Below are positions 13,201-28,700 of a stretch of 64,000 bases of DNA, in pieces. The DNA is from Varroa destructor. Its lineage: Eukaryota; Arthropoda; Arachnida; Mesostigmata; Varroidae. The DNA is taken from the NCBI RefSeq assembly GCF_002443255.2, contig NW_019211455.1, forward strand, positions 35,245,472 through 35,309,471. The letters run 5' to 3'. The notes under the pieces were generated by a model that saw only the letters and a list, made by a program, of their open reading frames with translations, ran no database searches and was not told where the DNA came from. How positions within the stretch are numbered: position 1 is the stretch's first letter; the number at the start of each line of letters is the position of its first letter. The position numbers and the translations under genes are program-made.

Positions 13201-16200
13201 GCACCGTAAACATTTAGAGGGTAAACTGTTTACAGTTCACTTTCCTCTTAGCTATCGTTACGAAGGTTCACTGACAAAAAACCTAAACATTATTTTTAAT
13301 GAGCTACTCTGACTTTTTAGGCAAATACACTTTTAAATTTCGTTATTGCTGGTAAATCTAGTTAACAAAATTATCACTTATATGCAAATTGTATAAATAT
13401 CGCAAAGAAGCAGACAATTATTTTGCCTTTAGGGAATTCACCAATTCGTGACTGATTAACTCAGTTAAAAATTTAATAATAAAAAAATAATGATTAAACT
13501 AAAGGTGGAAAAATAGAGCCATCACAACCAGCTTCAAGATAAATACATACGGCTCCGAAATGCGCCAGATCGTGTCTGTAAAAAAGAGTTTCATTTGTCA
13601 TTTAACGAACCTCGAGCAGACTTTCTTAACGACCTCCTGAGTCGATCCCTGAGGCTTCTGCGTTGCAAGATTCCCCTGTCACCAAAGGCATTAGAATCCA
13701 TCATCGTTCCATTCGAATCTGCTCCAGTCAATCCATCGATGAGAATCAAACTTAATAAACTGTTAACTCGGAAAAAATGGTGCTCTACCAGTGAGCACAT
13801 AGTAAACAAAAGAAAGCAAAAGGAAAATAAAAAATATAAACCCGACGAACAGAAAACTGGTTTTTTGAAAATGAATACAAAGTAATAACATTAATTTATT
13901 AAAAACTCGCTACATACAAAAAGGTTCAACTTAGTTATTAAATTTAACAAAACAAAACCAAATTAAAAGTTGACTAAGAATGGACAAAAAATTTAAATGA
14001 CACATGTACTATGCTAATGCGCCATTACAGTTTGTCGATAATTTTTCTGTTCTGCGAGGAATTTAGAGCTTTTCTTTTACTCCCCCAGTATTTAGTACAC
14101 CAAAGTATTTATAGTGATCAACAGTAATGAATGTGTTTCCCAGGTTATACGTTAGGTACTAAACGAGACAAATAAGTAAAATGGATGACCAACTACCTAG
14201 CACATAATACATATCACAAGACGATCTTCCCGATAAAAACAAAATAGTTGTTGACATTAGGAAGTGATGGTTCATCCTAGAATATTGGCTTGCTTATACG
14301 AAAAGATTAATATTGGAAGGTGAATACAATGCTTCCTGCTCAGTAGATGTAATACTCAACACGATGAGTACGTTTTTTAAATAATACATGACACCCTGCA
14401 AGACAGACGCGGACTTCCCAGAAGCAAGTGAGTGCGAGCAATTGACAAACGTGACAGAAAACGAAGAAGATACAGTCTCCACAAATCCGGCGCCTTCGTA
14501 GGACAAATTTTCTGCTAAGATTTCGTGTTTCCATGTGCAACAAAGTTTCTGTCATTAAACAGTAATGTCGAGGAGACAACTCTACTAAGTAGATAGATTA
14601 TGAGCAGAGAGTATCTCGAGAGTGGCTCAAACTCTACAAACGGGCAATTTTATATCTACTCCAAAAAGTAATACTTGTCTCCTGCACCTTGAAGTAAAAC
14701 AAACTAGCCTTCACGGATGATAAGTTAAAAGAATAAACTTCGTTATAAGACTAGAAATTCTATTTCAAACGATTCAATTCAACCTGACTAAGAGCTGAAT
14801 CAAACATTCTATACAGTTCTTTTATATACTATTATCCAAAAGTAGACATGCGAACTAAAAACTGTCGCACTTGGACAGAGAACGGGAATGATTTATGGGC
14901 CCACTGCGTATACTTTTTATGTAAAAAATAAATTGCATCTCCGCTGGACCGCAAATAAAAGCTGATGAAATTACGGAGGTCAACGGTATAAAATACAAGC
15001 AGCTTTCGTTAAGACAGTGACACTGATATCCAGTTGGGTGGCTCTGTTGCTTACTTTGGGGATGTGTGAGCGTAGACCTCAAATTAGTAGGCTTTTGAGG
15101 TCTGAAGATCTCGAATAAAATCGGACAAGGCAAGAATAAGTGTAATTAAATAAAAAAAAAAAACAGATTAAGATCTGGCAAAGATCTTATTAAGCAGAGA
15201 TTTTTATTTTCTTGAAGAACAACTGCGAGCGGTTTTTAGCGTTATATTTGCGACAATTGATGTGAGTTTGGGCTCATCATCACTAGCCTGCATTTAAAGC
15301 GCTATACATCATAGTTGAACATGTAGAGATAGCATTGTTTTCTATTATAAGTAAGCTATCATGAACGGTTTTTTTATTAAGACGTCGCTGGGACTATAGG
15401 TTGGTAACGCGTTTGTCTGATAAACTTATGGACAGTTAAGGTTGTCCAGCTTGAAAACCTGCATTAGGCACGACTTGCTTCGTACTGGGGTCCAATTACC
15501 TGAGGTAATAATTAACGGCAGTACTAAACCTGGAGCTCAAAACATCTATTTAGTTTACCTGCGATGGTAACAGACACGCGTATTAGTTTGCCTCAGAGAG
15601 TCCTCTGAGAGCGGATCGGGACAATCAAGGAATACTTTTTCAGGAGAATGACATAACATTCATAACCATTTTTTTTTGAGAAAGTCGAATTACAAGCTTC
15701 GAAGTTTCATTCGCTTAGATAGCTACCCATTCGCAAAAGCTGATATTAAATTATTCCATCCCTAAACGTTTCGAGTGTTTTTTTTTGAAAGAGATTTGCC
15801 AACGAAAATAAACTTACGTGTACTAAAAATGCTTATCTTCCAGGATACGATATCTTATTATCGAAATATAAGTATGATCCAAGAGCGTCGACGTGAGATG
15901 TCTTTAATCTTCAAAGAAGAAACACCGGTGAAATATATAAAAACGGTTTCAAAGTATTTGTTTTCCATCGGTCCTCATTAACTAGCAGATTGAATGCTTG
16001 AAAATTTACGATGGGTAAGCATCGCCATGAGATAAAGCTGCCCTAAGGTTTTGGATGCAACAAGCAAAAACATGCACTGTACCATAAATACACGCGTTTA
16101 ACGAAAGCATGTAAACACAGTAGTGTACAACCAGGTACCTGTGACATTACACGGAATTATTCTTAAAATATTTCCATGCATAAAGTAGTTTAACAGACTG

Positions 16201-19200
16201 AATCAACTGTTTTCTCGAACATTTTTATGCCTATCTGAGAATTGGCGTTATTAGTACACGGATACCTTTCGGGGTGTTCAGTGCTGGTGGCGAAGTGCTG
16301 CCGTACTGCGAATAGAGTACGAGGATTAGGAGACAACTTCGGTAAAGCGCCCGAGTGCCTTCAAGCAGATAGTTGTCGAATACCCGGATCAAATAGGCGA
16401 CTGGAAGTCCTCGGAAGAGCCATAGTGGCCATGTCAAGAAAAACACGCTCACCTAAAAAGTTACAAGAAGTCCTAATTTCCAAAAATTGTTTGTTACGGA
16501 ATACTAGCTTTTATTTGTGAGAAGACATGGATGGTCTGTGAATAAGACACAGCCTGTTGTACTTGTGGTAGTGGCGGGTTTTCTTGGGCTGCTATTACCT
16601 ATTTGTATAGCCCACAGTAAAACTGCCATTTGGGCATTAGTAGCAAAGCTTTAAGTTTGCATTCTTGGACTCTACCGGTCGTTATTACACACATGCAATA
16701 AAGGCCAACAGAGTTAGGTTATTGATTCTGCAATAGGAACGTATTGAGAATTTAACAAGAATATGCATAGGGTGTTGTTTAAGCAACCTAGTTACACTGT
16801 AAGAATGTAACAATTGAGACCACTATTGCCATAAGACGACAAGAATGCATGCCCGATAATTAAATTATATGCATTATATCTATTCACTATTATGTCTTTA
16901 CAGCAAAAAAAAAAGTACTTTTTAATATTTCAACACAAATATGCGTGCTGAGGGACAGTAATTATTATGAATAGTAATATCAGAGATTACTTTCAATGTA
17001 AAACCAACAAATGAAGGTACAGAATAGCTGCCAAACCGTTCTGCTGCAACAAAGTACACAGCTACATGTTTTTGCGTACCGAGATAACTGGTCTGCTTTG
17101 TCACCTGGAACTTGAAACCAGAAGGTCTCCGGCTCTAACCTGATTAGGCACATCCAAATAGATGCAGTCTTGTACTTGCAAATCTGTTAATAAAGTAAAT
17201 TAATATAAATTTATTTATACATGTCTGCTTATTATCGTATCACGTCATTATATAGTAATAGACAGAGCAACCGCCAACATTTAGCAAGCATGTCGTGTGC
17301 GGTGCAATAAATGCCTTGATCGTCACTCACGTACAAATAACAGATGCCTTATTTGTAACCCTTTATAAGACAACTACTGCACCACTGACCGAACTTTCAG
17401 GATACCCGATCTATAGAATAACGTGTTATTTCACAGAAATTTTATTCAGAGCAACCACATCTCCCGAAATCTTCACGAAAACGAAACAAAACTTCTTTAA
17501 AAGACCTAAGCTCTACGCTTACGAAACTCTATATATGTCAACACTGTACGAAATTTCTATGTAGTTGATCCACTTTTACATTGCTCAATCGTCTATTATT
17601 TCTGACGTATATATTCTAGAAATAAACCACGTGCGGAAACGGTTATTCGGAAATCGATCTCAAGCATTTACTTTGACTATCGTGCATAATTGAAACATTC
17701 TTTCTGAAAGAGTGCCTGTCTAGGTGAACGGCGAAAGTCACTACTTTTATGCCAGGATATGTGTCTATTATACGTCAGGTACATGGCGACTGTGCGTATT
17801 GCTATATACTTCTTCACAAAAACTCCTCGGTTGGCCTGGTCTAAAACGCTGTAACGAACATGGTTCTTAAATGGCTGTGTTCAGCCAGATATAACTGCCT
17901 TCATATATGGTGTGGGAGCTTTTCCTAGGACGCTTTTTGATATTCGGGTCGCTTGATCAGAATATTCTCAACAGGTGCCTTAACACTCTATTCACAAATC
18001 AAGCAAACTAAATTATACATAAGCGCCATTCTCTAAGCCGCTCTGGTAAATTAATCCTTAAAAACGGCTTAATTCTGGCTAGTGCTGGAAGCTACCGAAA
18101 TCGAAAGCAAGGGCTTACTGAACCTGCGAGAGCTCATCATGAACTAAACTGACTGCGCTAATTTCGGAGACATGTTTATTGCGCGTGGTTATAGTCTGCG
18201 ACAGCAGTCGTCAAAGGATGCTGATAACATCATTTGGAGACATTCTTAAAACTAGTTTACTATTTTACATCCGCCCTTTATCACGCCTTTGTCGCCATCA
18301 AGCTCCATTACACGTTATCGAACCCTCGACTTAGTTTTTAAGTGCTTCCTCTAAAATTTCGGGCACAACATTTGTTTGACGCAATACGCTTTTTGTCGCT
18401 TTTTTGTCTCCATGCTGGACCCATTCCTTCAAGTCCAGGTGGCGCCTTCTTTGAATAGTGCATTCAGTTGTCATAAACCTCACGACAACGATCCTTTTTC
18501 AAAGAAAATGTTTCTGAAGTGAAGTTCTTCAAATTATGATGGTATTAGACCCTTATAGTTTTAACAACTCACACACGTTTCGAGCAGATTTACACGTACA
18601 CCTCCCCCAAAATTGAACAGGCATGACTCTAAGAAGCGTTTCTTGACTTTATATATCAGGGCTTATCAGCACTTTCGGTGTTCAATAAGTAATTTTTCCA
18701 TATAAGAGACCCTTTGACCGTAATGCCTTCTTTGGTGACGTTTTTGCTTTATTAATTACACATATGTTGGACACATAATGACGACATTTGCTGCGGCAAT
18801 AATTGTTTTAGAAATTCCCAGGAACTAGCAACTAAAAACGATAATAAGTGTATTTTGTATTTGATTACAGCATATATATAAGTGTCGTCAGGCTAACTAT
18901 AAAAGCCTGTTATTTATAATATTATGCTGATCGGCTAATTGCAGAACTCATTAGCAAGATGTAGAATCGTCAGAGCTTAGGGAAGAGCGGGATAGTAGCA
19001 GATTCGCCACTAATGTGTCGTAGGTAGTGTTTTTTTCTGTTTAGCACTGTTAATTGTTCATCCTATATGAATAAGTACTCGGAATCACTTATATTCAGGT
19101 ATAGCATCAAGAGTTTGTTTCCATTTGGAGTCTAATTAAAGTGATTACAGTTAGTACAGGTAACTGAAGTGGATCGATCTGGGGTTTTTCAACCCTTGGC

Positions 19201-19741
19201 TTCGTTTTGTGTCGAGAGGCAGCTGTTTGATGGAATGTTTAACGGCGATATCGAAACACAGAAGGGCTTTTTTAACATACCTATGAAACGGCATACTTTT
19301 AACTAATTTTCCTGACTATCCATATAGGGTCAAAACTTTACCAATACAGGAATCGGGACCAGCGCGGCAGTTAGTTGAAATTCACAAAATGCATTTAAAA
19401 GCACATTAACCGCCCAGACTACGCCAGTCTTGTCGCACGACGTTAGCAGATAATATGGATGTAATGTAACAATGGCAGTCACTAGAGCAACACTAGCTCA
19501 CGAAAAGCCGCTACTACAACAGTCTGGGGGCGGGAGGGGTATATTTGTTTTCGTATACATATAAACTGGATACTTTACGAAGTTTTTCTTCAGGTTTTCT
19601 TTCAAGATTTTCTGAGTTGAAGAAATTGTATATTAGACCTTAAATAATATAAAAATAAAACTCATATCAGATAAACCATAATGAGTACACACGCGAGTCT
19701 CAATGTTACTTAACGTACATCATCGTTTAATATCGATTATT

Positions 19742-19776
<35 letters not shown>

Positions 19777-22700
19777 TATTAGAGCGGAAAAGCAAGTTCT
19801 GTACAGCAAGTAATTACAAACGAGGCAAACATCAGACGAGGTAAATTACAATCCGACAAAAGCAAATGACAGCTCCGCAGACATCATGGAAATACTCTTC
19901 GAAATAATAGATCAAGCTGTAGACAAAATGTGCCTCGTACCGTGCATTATACTTTTAAACAGTATTGGGACTACAAAATATAAAATTGCACAGTTATATA
20001 TGTGCTCATCAGTTATATTGAAGTGCAGTAAATCTTCCCTTCGGAATAAATTGCGACGGTAGTGGTACATACTGTACGCGAGTGCAGTAGAAAAAAACCT
20101 ATATCGAATTGCTTTAATGTTGTTATTACCAAGTGTCTCGTTCTATTTTTGTCTGCTTCACCTGCTGATACTGTAAATACAGAAATCAATTGCATAACTG
20201 TGTTCCTATGTGATTTTGTCTACTCGAAGAACTTCCAATAAAATTATGGTAATTTTTTGCTCAAAAGGTAGCGCCTATATTTTCGATTAACAATATAATT
20301 CAACGATTGTTGGAACTTTTAATAGTTGAGATAAAAAGACACCAGTCGTGCAAATAAAAAAAACTTATTGAAAATGGGAATTTTTGCAATAAGTACTAGC
20401 TGTGCGTATTTTAATTTGTACCTCTTCGTTTTTAGCGGATAATGATTTTTCAATCCACTTGAAGGTTTTCGGTGAGAGCTTTTTCGTGAGTCGTTGAAAA
20501 GTTAAGGTAGACCTTGTGTACATGTTCGGCGTTTGATCCATATGATGGACCCGATGGCTTTCCATTAGGGAACAAATAGCTCTGAAATAGCACAAAGAGT
20601 TGTAACCCCAGGCTTTTCGTGATACAACGGGTATTCAAACTGTAAAACAAATGTTTACCAATGCCCACAAAGGTCTCCCAAACATGACTGAACATACCCG
20701 CTCTACGTTAGTCGATCTAATCTTTTTTGGTGCGCATTGCCTATCTGCACACGCACTTTTAGGTTTAATTAGGAGATGTGATTTATCAGGCGTCAGCGCG
20801 TCACCGCCAAAACAACTGCTTTAAAATGATGCAATAGTTCTTCGTATGGAGCTCACGTCCTCAAGGCATGGCGTCGTTTACTCACTTATAAACTTCAACG
20901 TGCGGCAAATAATGGAGTAGCAGAGCTGTTGCTGGGTATAGTAAGGGCGCGTACAGCACATGGGAATAGGACGCTGCCAGTGTATTCAAGATTCGAATTA
21001 ACCGTCCCCTGAAAAGAAAAACAGCACCCAAAGATTTGTTGAAGTACGTGCTCCGTTTAGCATATCTAGGTGTCAAACGCACAATCAGTCATACGTAATG
21101 TGTATAAAAAACTATTAAAAAACCTTGCCATGGCCGTTTAAGAAATAATATTGACGGTAAATTGGCTAAACTTAAGAGTCGGTCAATTTTTCATTATGGG
21201 CAGAGTTTGGTTACGGTCTTTTTCTTAAAAAGGAAATAGACCCTTTCACCAATATAATCCCTTTCTACAACATTCACACGTAGAATATCTTTGTATTCAT
21301 TCGACAGCTTTGGCTGAAAGGTTTTTATTTTTTTCATTGCATTTTCTTATTCAGCTTATGTTGCTTAGATTATAGAAAACAAAATGCACAACAAAACTTA
21401 CTTGGCCGCGTCATTTAACCAGTAGTCATCTGCAAAGATCGGATCTACGAAGGCTGGCAACGATGACATGGTAGCCATGTTATCGCTCCTGAAACAAAGC
21501 TTCATTTTAATCTGAATATACTCTTTCGGTAACTAATATCAATGAACACATGTACACGCACAGTTACAATATCTCATATTCTCCCTCGGCCCTAGTTTTC
21601 TGGACTGTTTACTAAAATTCCATATCCAGCCCAATTTTCGTTCGTAAATATTGCAACCGACCCACGCAATCCCCCAACTGATGCATATTACTATGTCAAA
21701 AAAGTATTGATAGTTTGGCTCTGTATCAACAGCCCATGCCTCAAACGCCCTAATCCTAGCTGTCCTTTTCAAGTCTATTATTGCCGGATTAAATGCACAT
21801 GTGCCACCGCTTTTAAAGAATACGAAACGTTGATGCACCATAAGCATCAAGCTTTCTGTGCTGAAAAGGCGATACGAGTGATGATGTACAAGCCATTATT
21901 GTGGTGAACAACCCACGATTTGCTTTTATAGAGTTCAGGTCTATTTTACCAGACAGCGTTACGCAGTTTTCTTGACATATCCTGGTAATACCTCCCACTC
22001 ATAGAGGAACCACACTGTATGTATTTATAAAGCAGAACTTGCCGGTAGTCGTAGACGACGATGAAGGGAAACTTTGTTCTGGACCTAGGTTTTTCAGCTT
22101 TTTCTATTAGCTCTCTGAAAGTAATAGTGCTTCTCATGCATTAAACTACGTACTTCTTGTGTAATCCAATTTCTAAATTGGCTTAGATGAGACGTCCGGT
22201 TATTGCAATGCATACATTTGTTCTCAATCATACCACTAAGAACCACACACATTCTAAGACTGTATATAATCTATAGAATCCTGTGACTGCTTGCATATTT
22301 GTACTGTATAGTTAACTTGGAAAAGCGCAAGGGAACAACGTCGTCCTTTTTTTCACTGTTTATATGATGCATGCAACTAGGATAATCACCGGTGTTGGGG
22401 TGGGTTCAATTAAATTCCCCCTGCTAGCACTAAAAATGCTAGTGGAAACGGTACCTTCCCACAGGAGCGAAGGCCAGTATCCACTACCGTTAGCTTCCAA
22501 AAAGCAATTTACGTTGAATTAAAACTCATGGGGTGGCGAATTCTCGTATTTGAAGTAGCTCATAACAAAGATTATTAATGATGAAACAATGTCCCTTGGA
22601 GCTATCCATTCAATATTCTGAAACAATGCAAAATGCATAAAATATTTTCGGTCTCAGTTTTTTCAGTCCACTTTCCAAATGCCTTTGGTAACATCTAAAA

Positions 22701-25700
22701 TCTAAGCGCATATTTACAGATACATCTAATTTCTTTTACTCCATGAGCTATATTTTTCAGCGGATTTATACTCCAAGAGGGTTCATTACGACTTCAATGT
22801 TCATTTAAAATGGGATTGCTTTAATTAGACTGAGCAACTCCAGATTACCTTACGGACTGGTGGACAGATGAGAACCCACTCTCAGGTATTCTTTTAACAT
22901 ACAAGTATCCTTGAAATATGTTATATATCATGCTCTAATTGGAAACGGTTGTGCAGAAGAAGAATCTGGTGAACGAACGCTGACTGTTTGCGCTTCAAAA
23001 GAATAGAACAAAAAAAGTTGACACTTACGTATAGGATACGCAGACAGAGTTAGAATTGTAAGCGATCAAGATAAATGCAGCTTGGTATTACACCGCATAG
23101 GCATGAAAAGCTCAAGAATGCGTTGTAACTCTTCCACGCCAATGCAAAATTTGCTTTAATCTCGCAAGCTTAAAATTGCCCATCGTATATATAGACATAT
23201 GGGTCTTAATCAAGAGTAATATTACCCATTTTTTGACAGTGGGTTCGCTTCTGTTCATGACTGAAGGAGCGTATTTTTATGCTGAAAATAAAAACTTACA
23301 CTATGCGCATGGTATCAGTTGTACCGGACAGTACTATATAATAACGATTCTAAATTGTTACACTACCAAAATGCGACTAGCTAATAGTAAGAATTTGGTT
23401 TCGGTCTAGTGGTTGACGGGTTCACGAGCTTTTTATCTTCTTTTCTTATTCGAAATTATAATTGAATTATACATAATTTTGAATAGCTTAATATCGCACC
23501 ATCACTTAGTTGAAGCTGTTTTTTGTTACAAGAAAACTTGCGCAAAGGAACGAAACACTTCGGGGTAATTAAAATTTAGAACAATTCAAAGTATAGAGAA
23601 ATTAAGACTTTTAATTATAATAATGAATATACTAACAAACAAACTAATAAACAATGAAATATATATAAGACGCCTTTCCCATTTGTGATGTTCATACCAT
23701 TTTTATTTGAAAAAATGTACGACTGAACATCATCAATTAACACTGTGGTTAGTTCTGTGGGTCGGTTCTACGGCTAGAAGTTTTTTTGCTAATTCAAAAG
23801 CAGTGATAACATGTTCGGAATAAGGGGCTACGCTCTAAACGATTAATTGTAAACGTATCTGAGAGTAGATACATCATACATGGTAAATACATACAGCAGA
23901 ACTCTAAGAAGACAGAAATGGAATTACTCGATCAACTGGAATAAGCAATAAACTGTTTTCTGTTAGGACAGTCAAATTAAACCAGCTAAGTAGGGAAAAC
24001 CATTAGCTTCTAAGCGAAAGTATTTTTCACTTACTAACACAGTTTACCCTTAAACTGAGCGGTCCAGGATTACCAAAACAAGAAAGATTCATGCAACGCT
24101 CTAAAATAATGCTTCCTGTCATAAAGCGCTCTCACGCAATCCTGTTGTTGGCAATGCCTTGACGTGAGCCCATCCGGGCGTATGAGTTTCACCCACAAGC
24201 ATGTATTTCTAAGATCGACGTCACATGACAATGACTAATTCTTACCTACAAATTGCAAAAAAAATTTCCGTATTAATATCGTAATATATTTGAAATACAC
24301 GGTATTAGACCTATATTTACCACTTATGACAAAAAAACTACAGTTAAAGATAATAAATTAAATATTGAAATCTAATGAGATCAGTGTCATTACTGAGTGT
24401 TGTTCTAGATATTTACCTGTAGATTATTTAAGCGAATGTCGAACCATGGGTTTATATAGCACTTTTCATGGTATGGATCAATGGTATGCGACGTTGATTG
24501 CGCCGAAATTCAGTAATGAAGTTCTCTGCTATACGGTGCTCTGTAAACTTTTTACTTAGTTTCCAATTACTGGAATCTTCCTTCCTCACCGTTTTTCCTT
24601 GTTACATGTTGCAGTGTCGACAGCCGAACCGATTTCATTATTTGTTGGATCATTCTTGCAAGACAAAGACGATTTTGGTAAAAAGAAACATAAAATGTCT
24701 AGCGAAAGCTGCTATAATTGCTCAACAAGCAATTAAGTATATAGTTTTTCTAAAGGCGAGCAGCTCCCATAGAATCTTGACAGGGTAGAAGTGTAATTAT
24801 TGGGGTGGACAACACCATATAGAATTTGACCGCGACGTAAGAGTCCAGCACGGTGCTTGCTATATAAGCCGATCCTACCACATTAGTAGTACCGTATTTC
24901 CGGTCACACATTCCACACCTTATACTCAGTGTATGTCTTTCTAGACTTATCCCCAACAAGTAATTTTGGAAAAGGATCGGATAACTTGGTTTCATAAGTA
25001 ACTTCAAATGGAAACAGTCTGCCAGCAATGAGGCGTGTATGCAGAAACAAAAGAACCGCTTTACGTCTAGTAGACATGTAACCGGAAAAAGCATAATAGA
25101 GGTAAGTCAGTAGGAACTTCAAACACAAAACTTTAAAAACAGATGGCATCCATTGACAGAAAGAGTGCCAATTGAAACGGAGTTATATCGAAAGAATGGA
25201 ACCTTTAGATTACGCAGACCTGTCTGCATAAGAAGAAACTGATAGAATAGGAGATTCAGTTTATGCTTAAAAACGAGCCTTAGTAGACATCGTGCGTTCT
25301 TCCACGAGAGAAAAACTACCCATTCCCAAAACCATACCTGTATGACTCCACGCTACCACTTTGAAAACACATTAAAGCTAAGTCACTCGAAAAAATAATT
25401 TCAATTAAGATTTGTTGCGTTTACCAACAACGTAAGTTCATACACTGTTAAGCGGATGACATCAAGAAAAAGGCTTCTCAGCAATCGATCTCAAAGATAT
25501 CACCAAGTTTGTACGAATTATGACAATAATGCTAGACTGGGATCCGTACAGCTTCACGCCTACAAGAAAACTCGACACTTGCTTTTCGATCTCTGTGCAA
25601 AGTTGAAGACTGGCATTTGCACCATACATACTCTATGGCTCTTCGACTAGCAAAGCGTTTCTATAACATTTCTATAACGCAATTGCAAATGCGTTGCCTA

Positions 25701-28700
25701 TCTCACTGAACACCGTTTCGGCTACCACGACGTATTTTATTTATTAATGCCTATAGTGAATAGGAATTCGTGTCAAACGTATTTGGCGATATAGACAAAG
25801 CTTTTAGTTGGATTAATCGAATTCGATAATTATAAATACTCCGAGCTATTGGGTTGCTAAGAGTTACCAAGGTTTCCGACCAAGATGGCTTGGTGGTTCG
25901 CGCACTTTATATACTACTACATCAACCTAATACTGGTGTGGCTTTAATTCTCACTGGGGATCGAAGGGATTTTCGTATACGAATTTTTTTGGTGCCCTGT
26001 TCCATAAACAGTGTAATGGCAGCGACTATAACCATGGGCAAAAAGCACCTATTATTACGCATGAAACGACTTTTAGCAGTGGCCACAACCATAATAACAA
26101 CGGCAACAAACAGCACCGCCTCGCGCGTCTTTTCGTCCATCGGGGGCACTAATCGTGGGCCCGTATTTCACTGATGCAACAGACGAGATAATCAAAAACC
26201 AGTGTGAAAACTATATGACATATAGTACTTCGCATCGAAAATGACACAGTAAAATGTAAGCTTGCTCTTCACGCGTTTTATTGCGAATCAAAAAGCGCAT
26301 TTTTGTGAGGGAGTGATATAATACAACTGGAGTGGCCTCGTTTGAACGCACGGCGGACCAAGCAGTGGGTCTAAACTATATATTGTAATAAAACATACAC
26401 ACATATAATTATTGGATCCATTAAAGACTGGATATTTGCTAGTTACTTTATAAATCGGGTTCTACTACAGTACTATATTTCGTCACAGTGATCACGTTCG
26501 TCACGATCGTCACAGTGATCGGTATGATCTTAACAACAAAATTTGTATACACTGAAGTCGCGTGAGTGGAAGCCTTGCATCATGCATTCAGGTGCAATTA
26601 AGCACAAGTGATTAAACATGTTGGTGCCGAGTATTGTTATTGTCTTCAAATCTGTTTGTTTTTCGTATGTTTCCACTTCTCATTGACCACTGTGGGGTAA
26701 AATGCGAAATTGATCTCTGCCACCTTCTGTATGCATGTCGTAATAAATGCTTGACCGCCTCGTGTTTTAGAGAGAAATACAATTATGTAGGGAACTCCCT
26801 GACAAACCACGAGGTCTTTATTACCTCTAAGCAAATGCGGGGAGAAGCGTGCATTTCCCGCATCACCTTCAGAAACGCTGGCTCGGTCCTTGTCAGGGCA
26901 GTCAGATATTGAAAGCATAATTTCTTCCAGATTATTGGGATTTCACACGAGGCGCTTGATAAAACCCTTAAAAGAGATAAAATTTATCCCTATTGCTAGA
27001 GATAACTTTTGTAGCTTTTCACTAATACTTGCAGCTAGCGTCGCTTTTAGAACTCTATTTACAGTGTGCTGTGCACATCGATTCGCTGTTGAAGTTGCGA
27101 TGAGTCCAACGTACGTGAATGACGTAACGTGTTTCAACTGTGTCTACAAAGGCGAAGGAAACCGCAAGAAGCGAGCTTCCTTCCATTTTTGAAATTCACG
27201 TCTTTCATCTCAGCTTTCTTTACTTGCGGCCCAATATTGGTGACGTAGTTATTTAGGATATTGAATGCCTGCTGTAAACGATGAAAAAGTTACGGTATCA
27301 CTTACATGTAAGATTTAGAATGATTTACACACTAAAATGTCGTTCTTGCATTCGTGAGGAGCGCTTGCTGATGGTAAGATTGAAGAGTAATAAGCTCAAC
27401 TTATCTTTTTTGGAAAAATTTGCCGCAACTCGATTTCACTCCGTGCTAGGATGTCATTGTCGAGAGCGATTCGGTTTTTGCGATACTTTTTTCAGTAACC
27501 TTAGCTCACTTGAGACCCCCAGTTAGGCAAACTAAGCCGATTCGCAGCGAGAGTATAAAAGACCTACTTAGGTCGATTTAGAGTCTTCTTTATCTCCTTC
27601 TTAAGTATTTTACATGTCCTCTTTGTCAACATGCCGGTACGGAGGCCGTTGCGCAGAGTACCCCGGCGGTTAAAGCAGAAAGTAAACAGCAAACGAGAGT
27701 GCTTTATAATTGTTTATACACGCAATTATTATTCGCTATATCGTTCCAAAACTTTAGATCTATGGGGTGTGCCTTCTCTTTGTAGTCACGACTATTCGTC
27801 GTTTAAGGAGAGCATTAAATACTCAAGTCTCCATACTCCGTTAGAGTTATATAACGCAAGGGATGATGATTTGGCCTAAAGAAATATTGTACCGCCAAGA
27901 AATCATAAATATATTCTATACACGGTGAAGCACAGTAATGTCTTTTCGATAAAAGTATATCTATAAATGGACACAATATGCTCGTTTTGGGTGTGACTAA
28001 AGGGTCATATACTCATAAATATCGAGACTTAAATGGCAATGAGAATCCAGTTAATGATGGGAAAGCCAGCCTTAGCGTTAATGTAATTTTGAAATATCAC
28101 TTGGCTAGCGAAAAAAACTCCCAAACCTTCGTAGGTAACTTCTTCAATAGCCTACTGGCCTAAGTAGCACATCGTGCTGCAGTTTTTAGGGCAGACCATT
28201 TTTGAACTGATATCTTTATTTGAATTGCCCATACCAAGAGGAAATGTAGTCAATGGCTTTTTAAATATTTCGAATCATCTCATATATTTTAAGGGCTTAA
28301 TCATGGCATACTTTGTGAACTCTGTGAAGAACTAGCCTGTAGTTTTCTGATGATGAATTTGATCCCTTTGTGTAAAGAGCAGTTACAATAATATGTAAAA
28401 CAATGAAAGAACATCCCATCCTCAAAATTGAGAGTCGATAATCGATGAAAATGCCGTAAACAAGTATATTTTTTAAAAAGGATTGGTTGAGTTTCATCTG
28501 AAGTAACACTGGTCTTGTTCTTCATCCCACGAAGTTGTGTGGCAACAATCAGCACTGAGCCAGATGTTCCGATTTCGAAGCTGTGGAGTGAATATCGACG
28601 CACGTAATCAAAGTTCCAGTATTGTTAAAAACTGTCAACAAGTTGGAAGTATGTCAATGAGGTGGAAAAAACAGTTAATTGTATAAAAATACGTTGAGAT

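Larger units (their letters stand above)
9557..16265. other. Intron between exons 8 and 9 of the TBC-TLDc gene
   Basis: It contains the SINE-like head near 10.1 kb, the hairpin at 10227-10267, and the cassette exon candidate at 13611-13718. Other open frames (11728-12057 minus, 14294-14579 minus) have no matching phase or known product. Confidence 0.6.

Noticed and set aside
25854..26174. Overlapping open frames on both strands, the minus one with two hydrophobic stretches
   Set aside because: No signal sequence, splice context or family match; likely chance around a CAA-rich tract.
26634..27192. Adjacent open frames of 90-100 codons on both strands
   Set aside because: No homology or consistent splice sites; frames on both strands are equally plausible, which argues against real coding.
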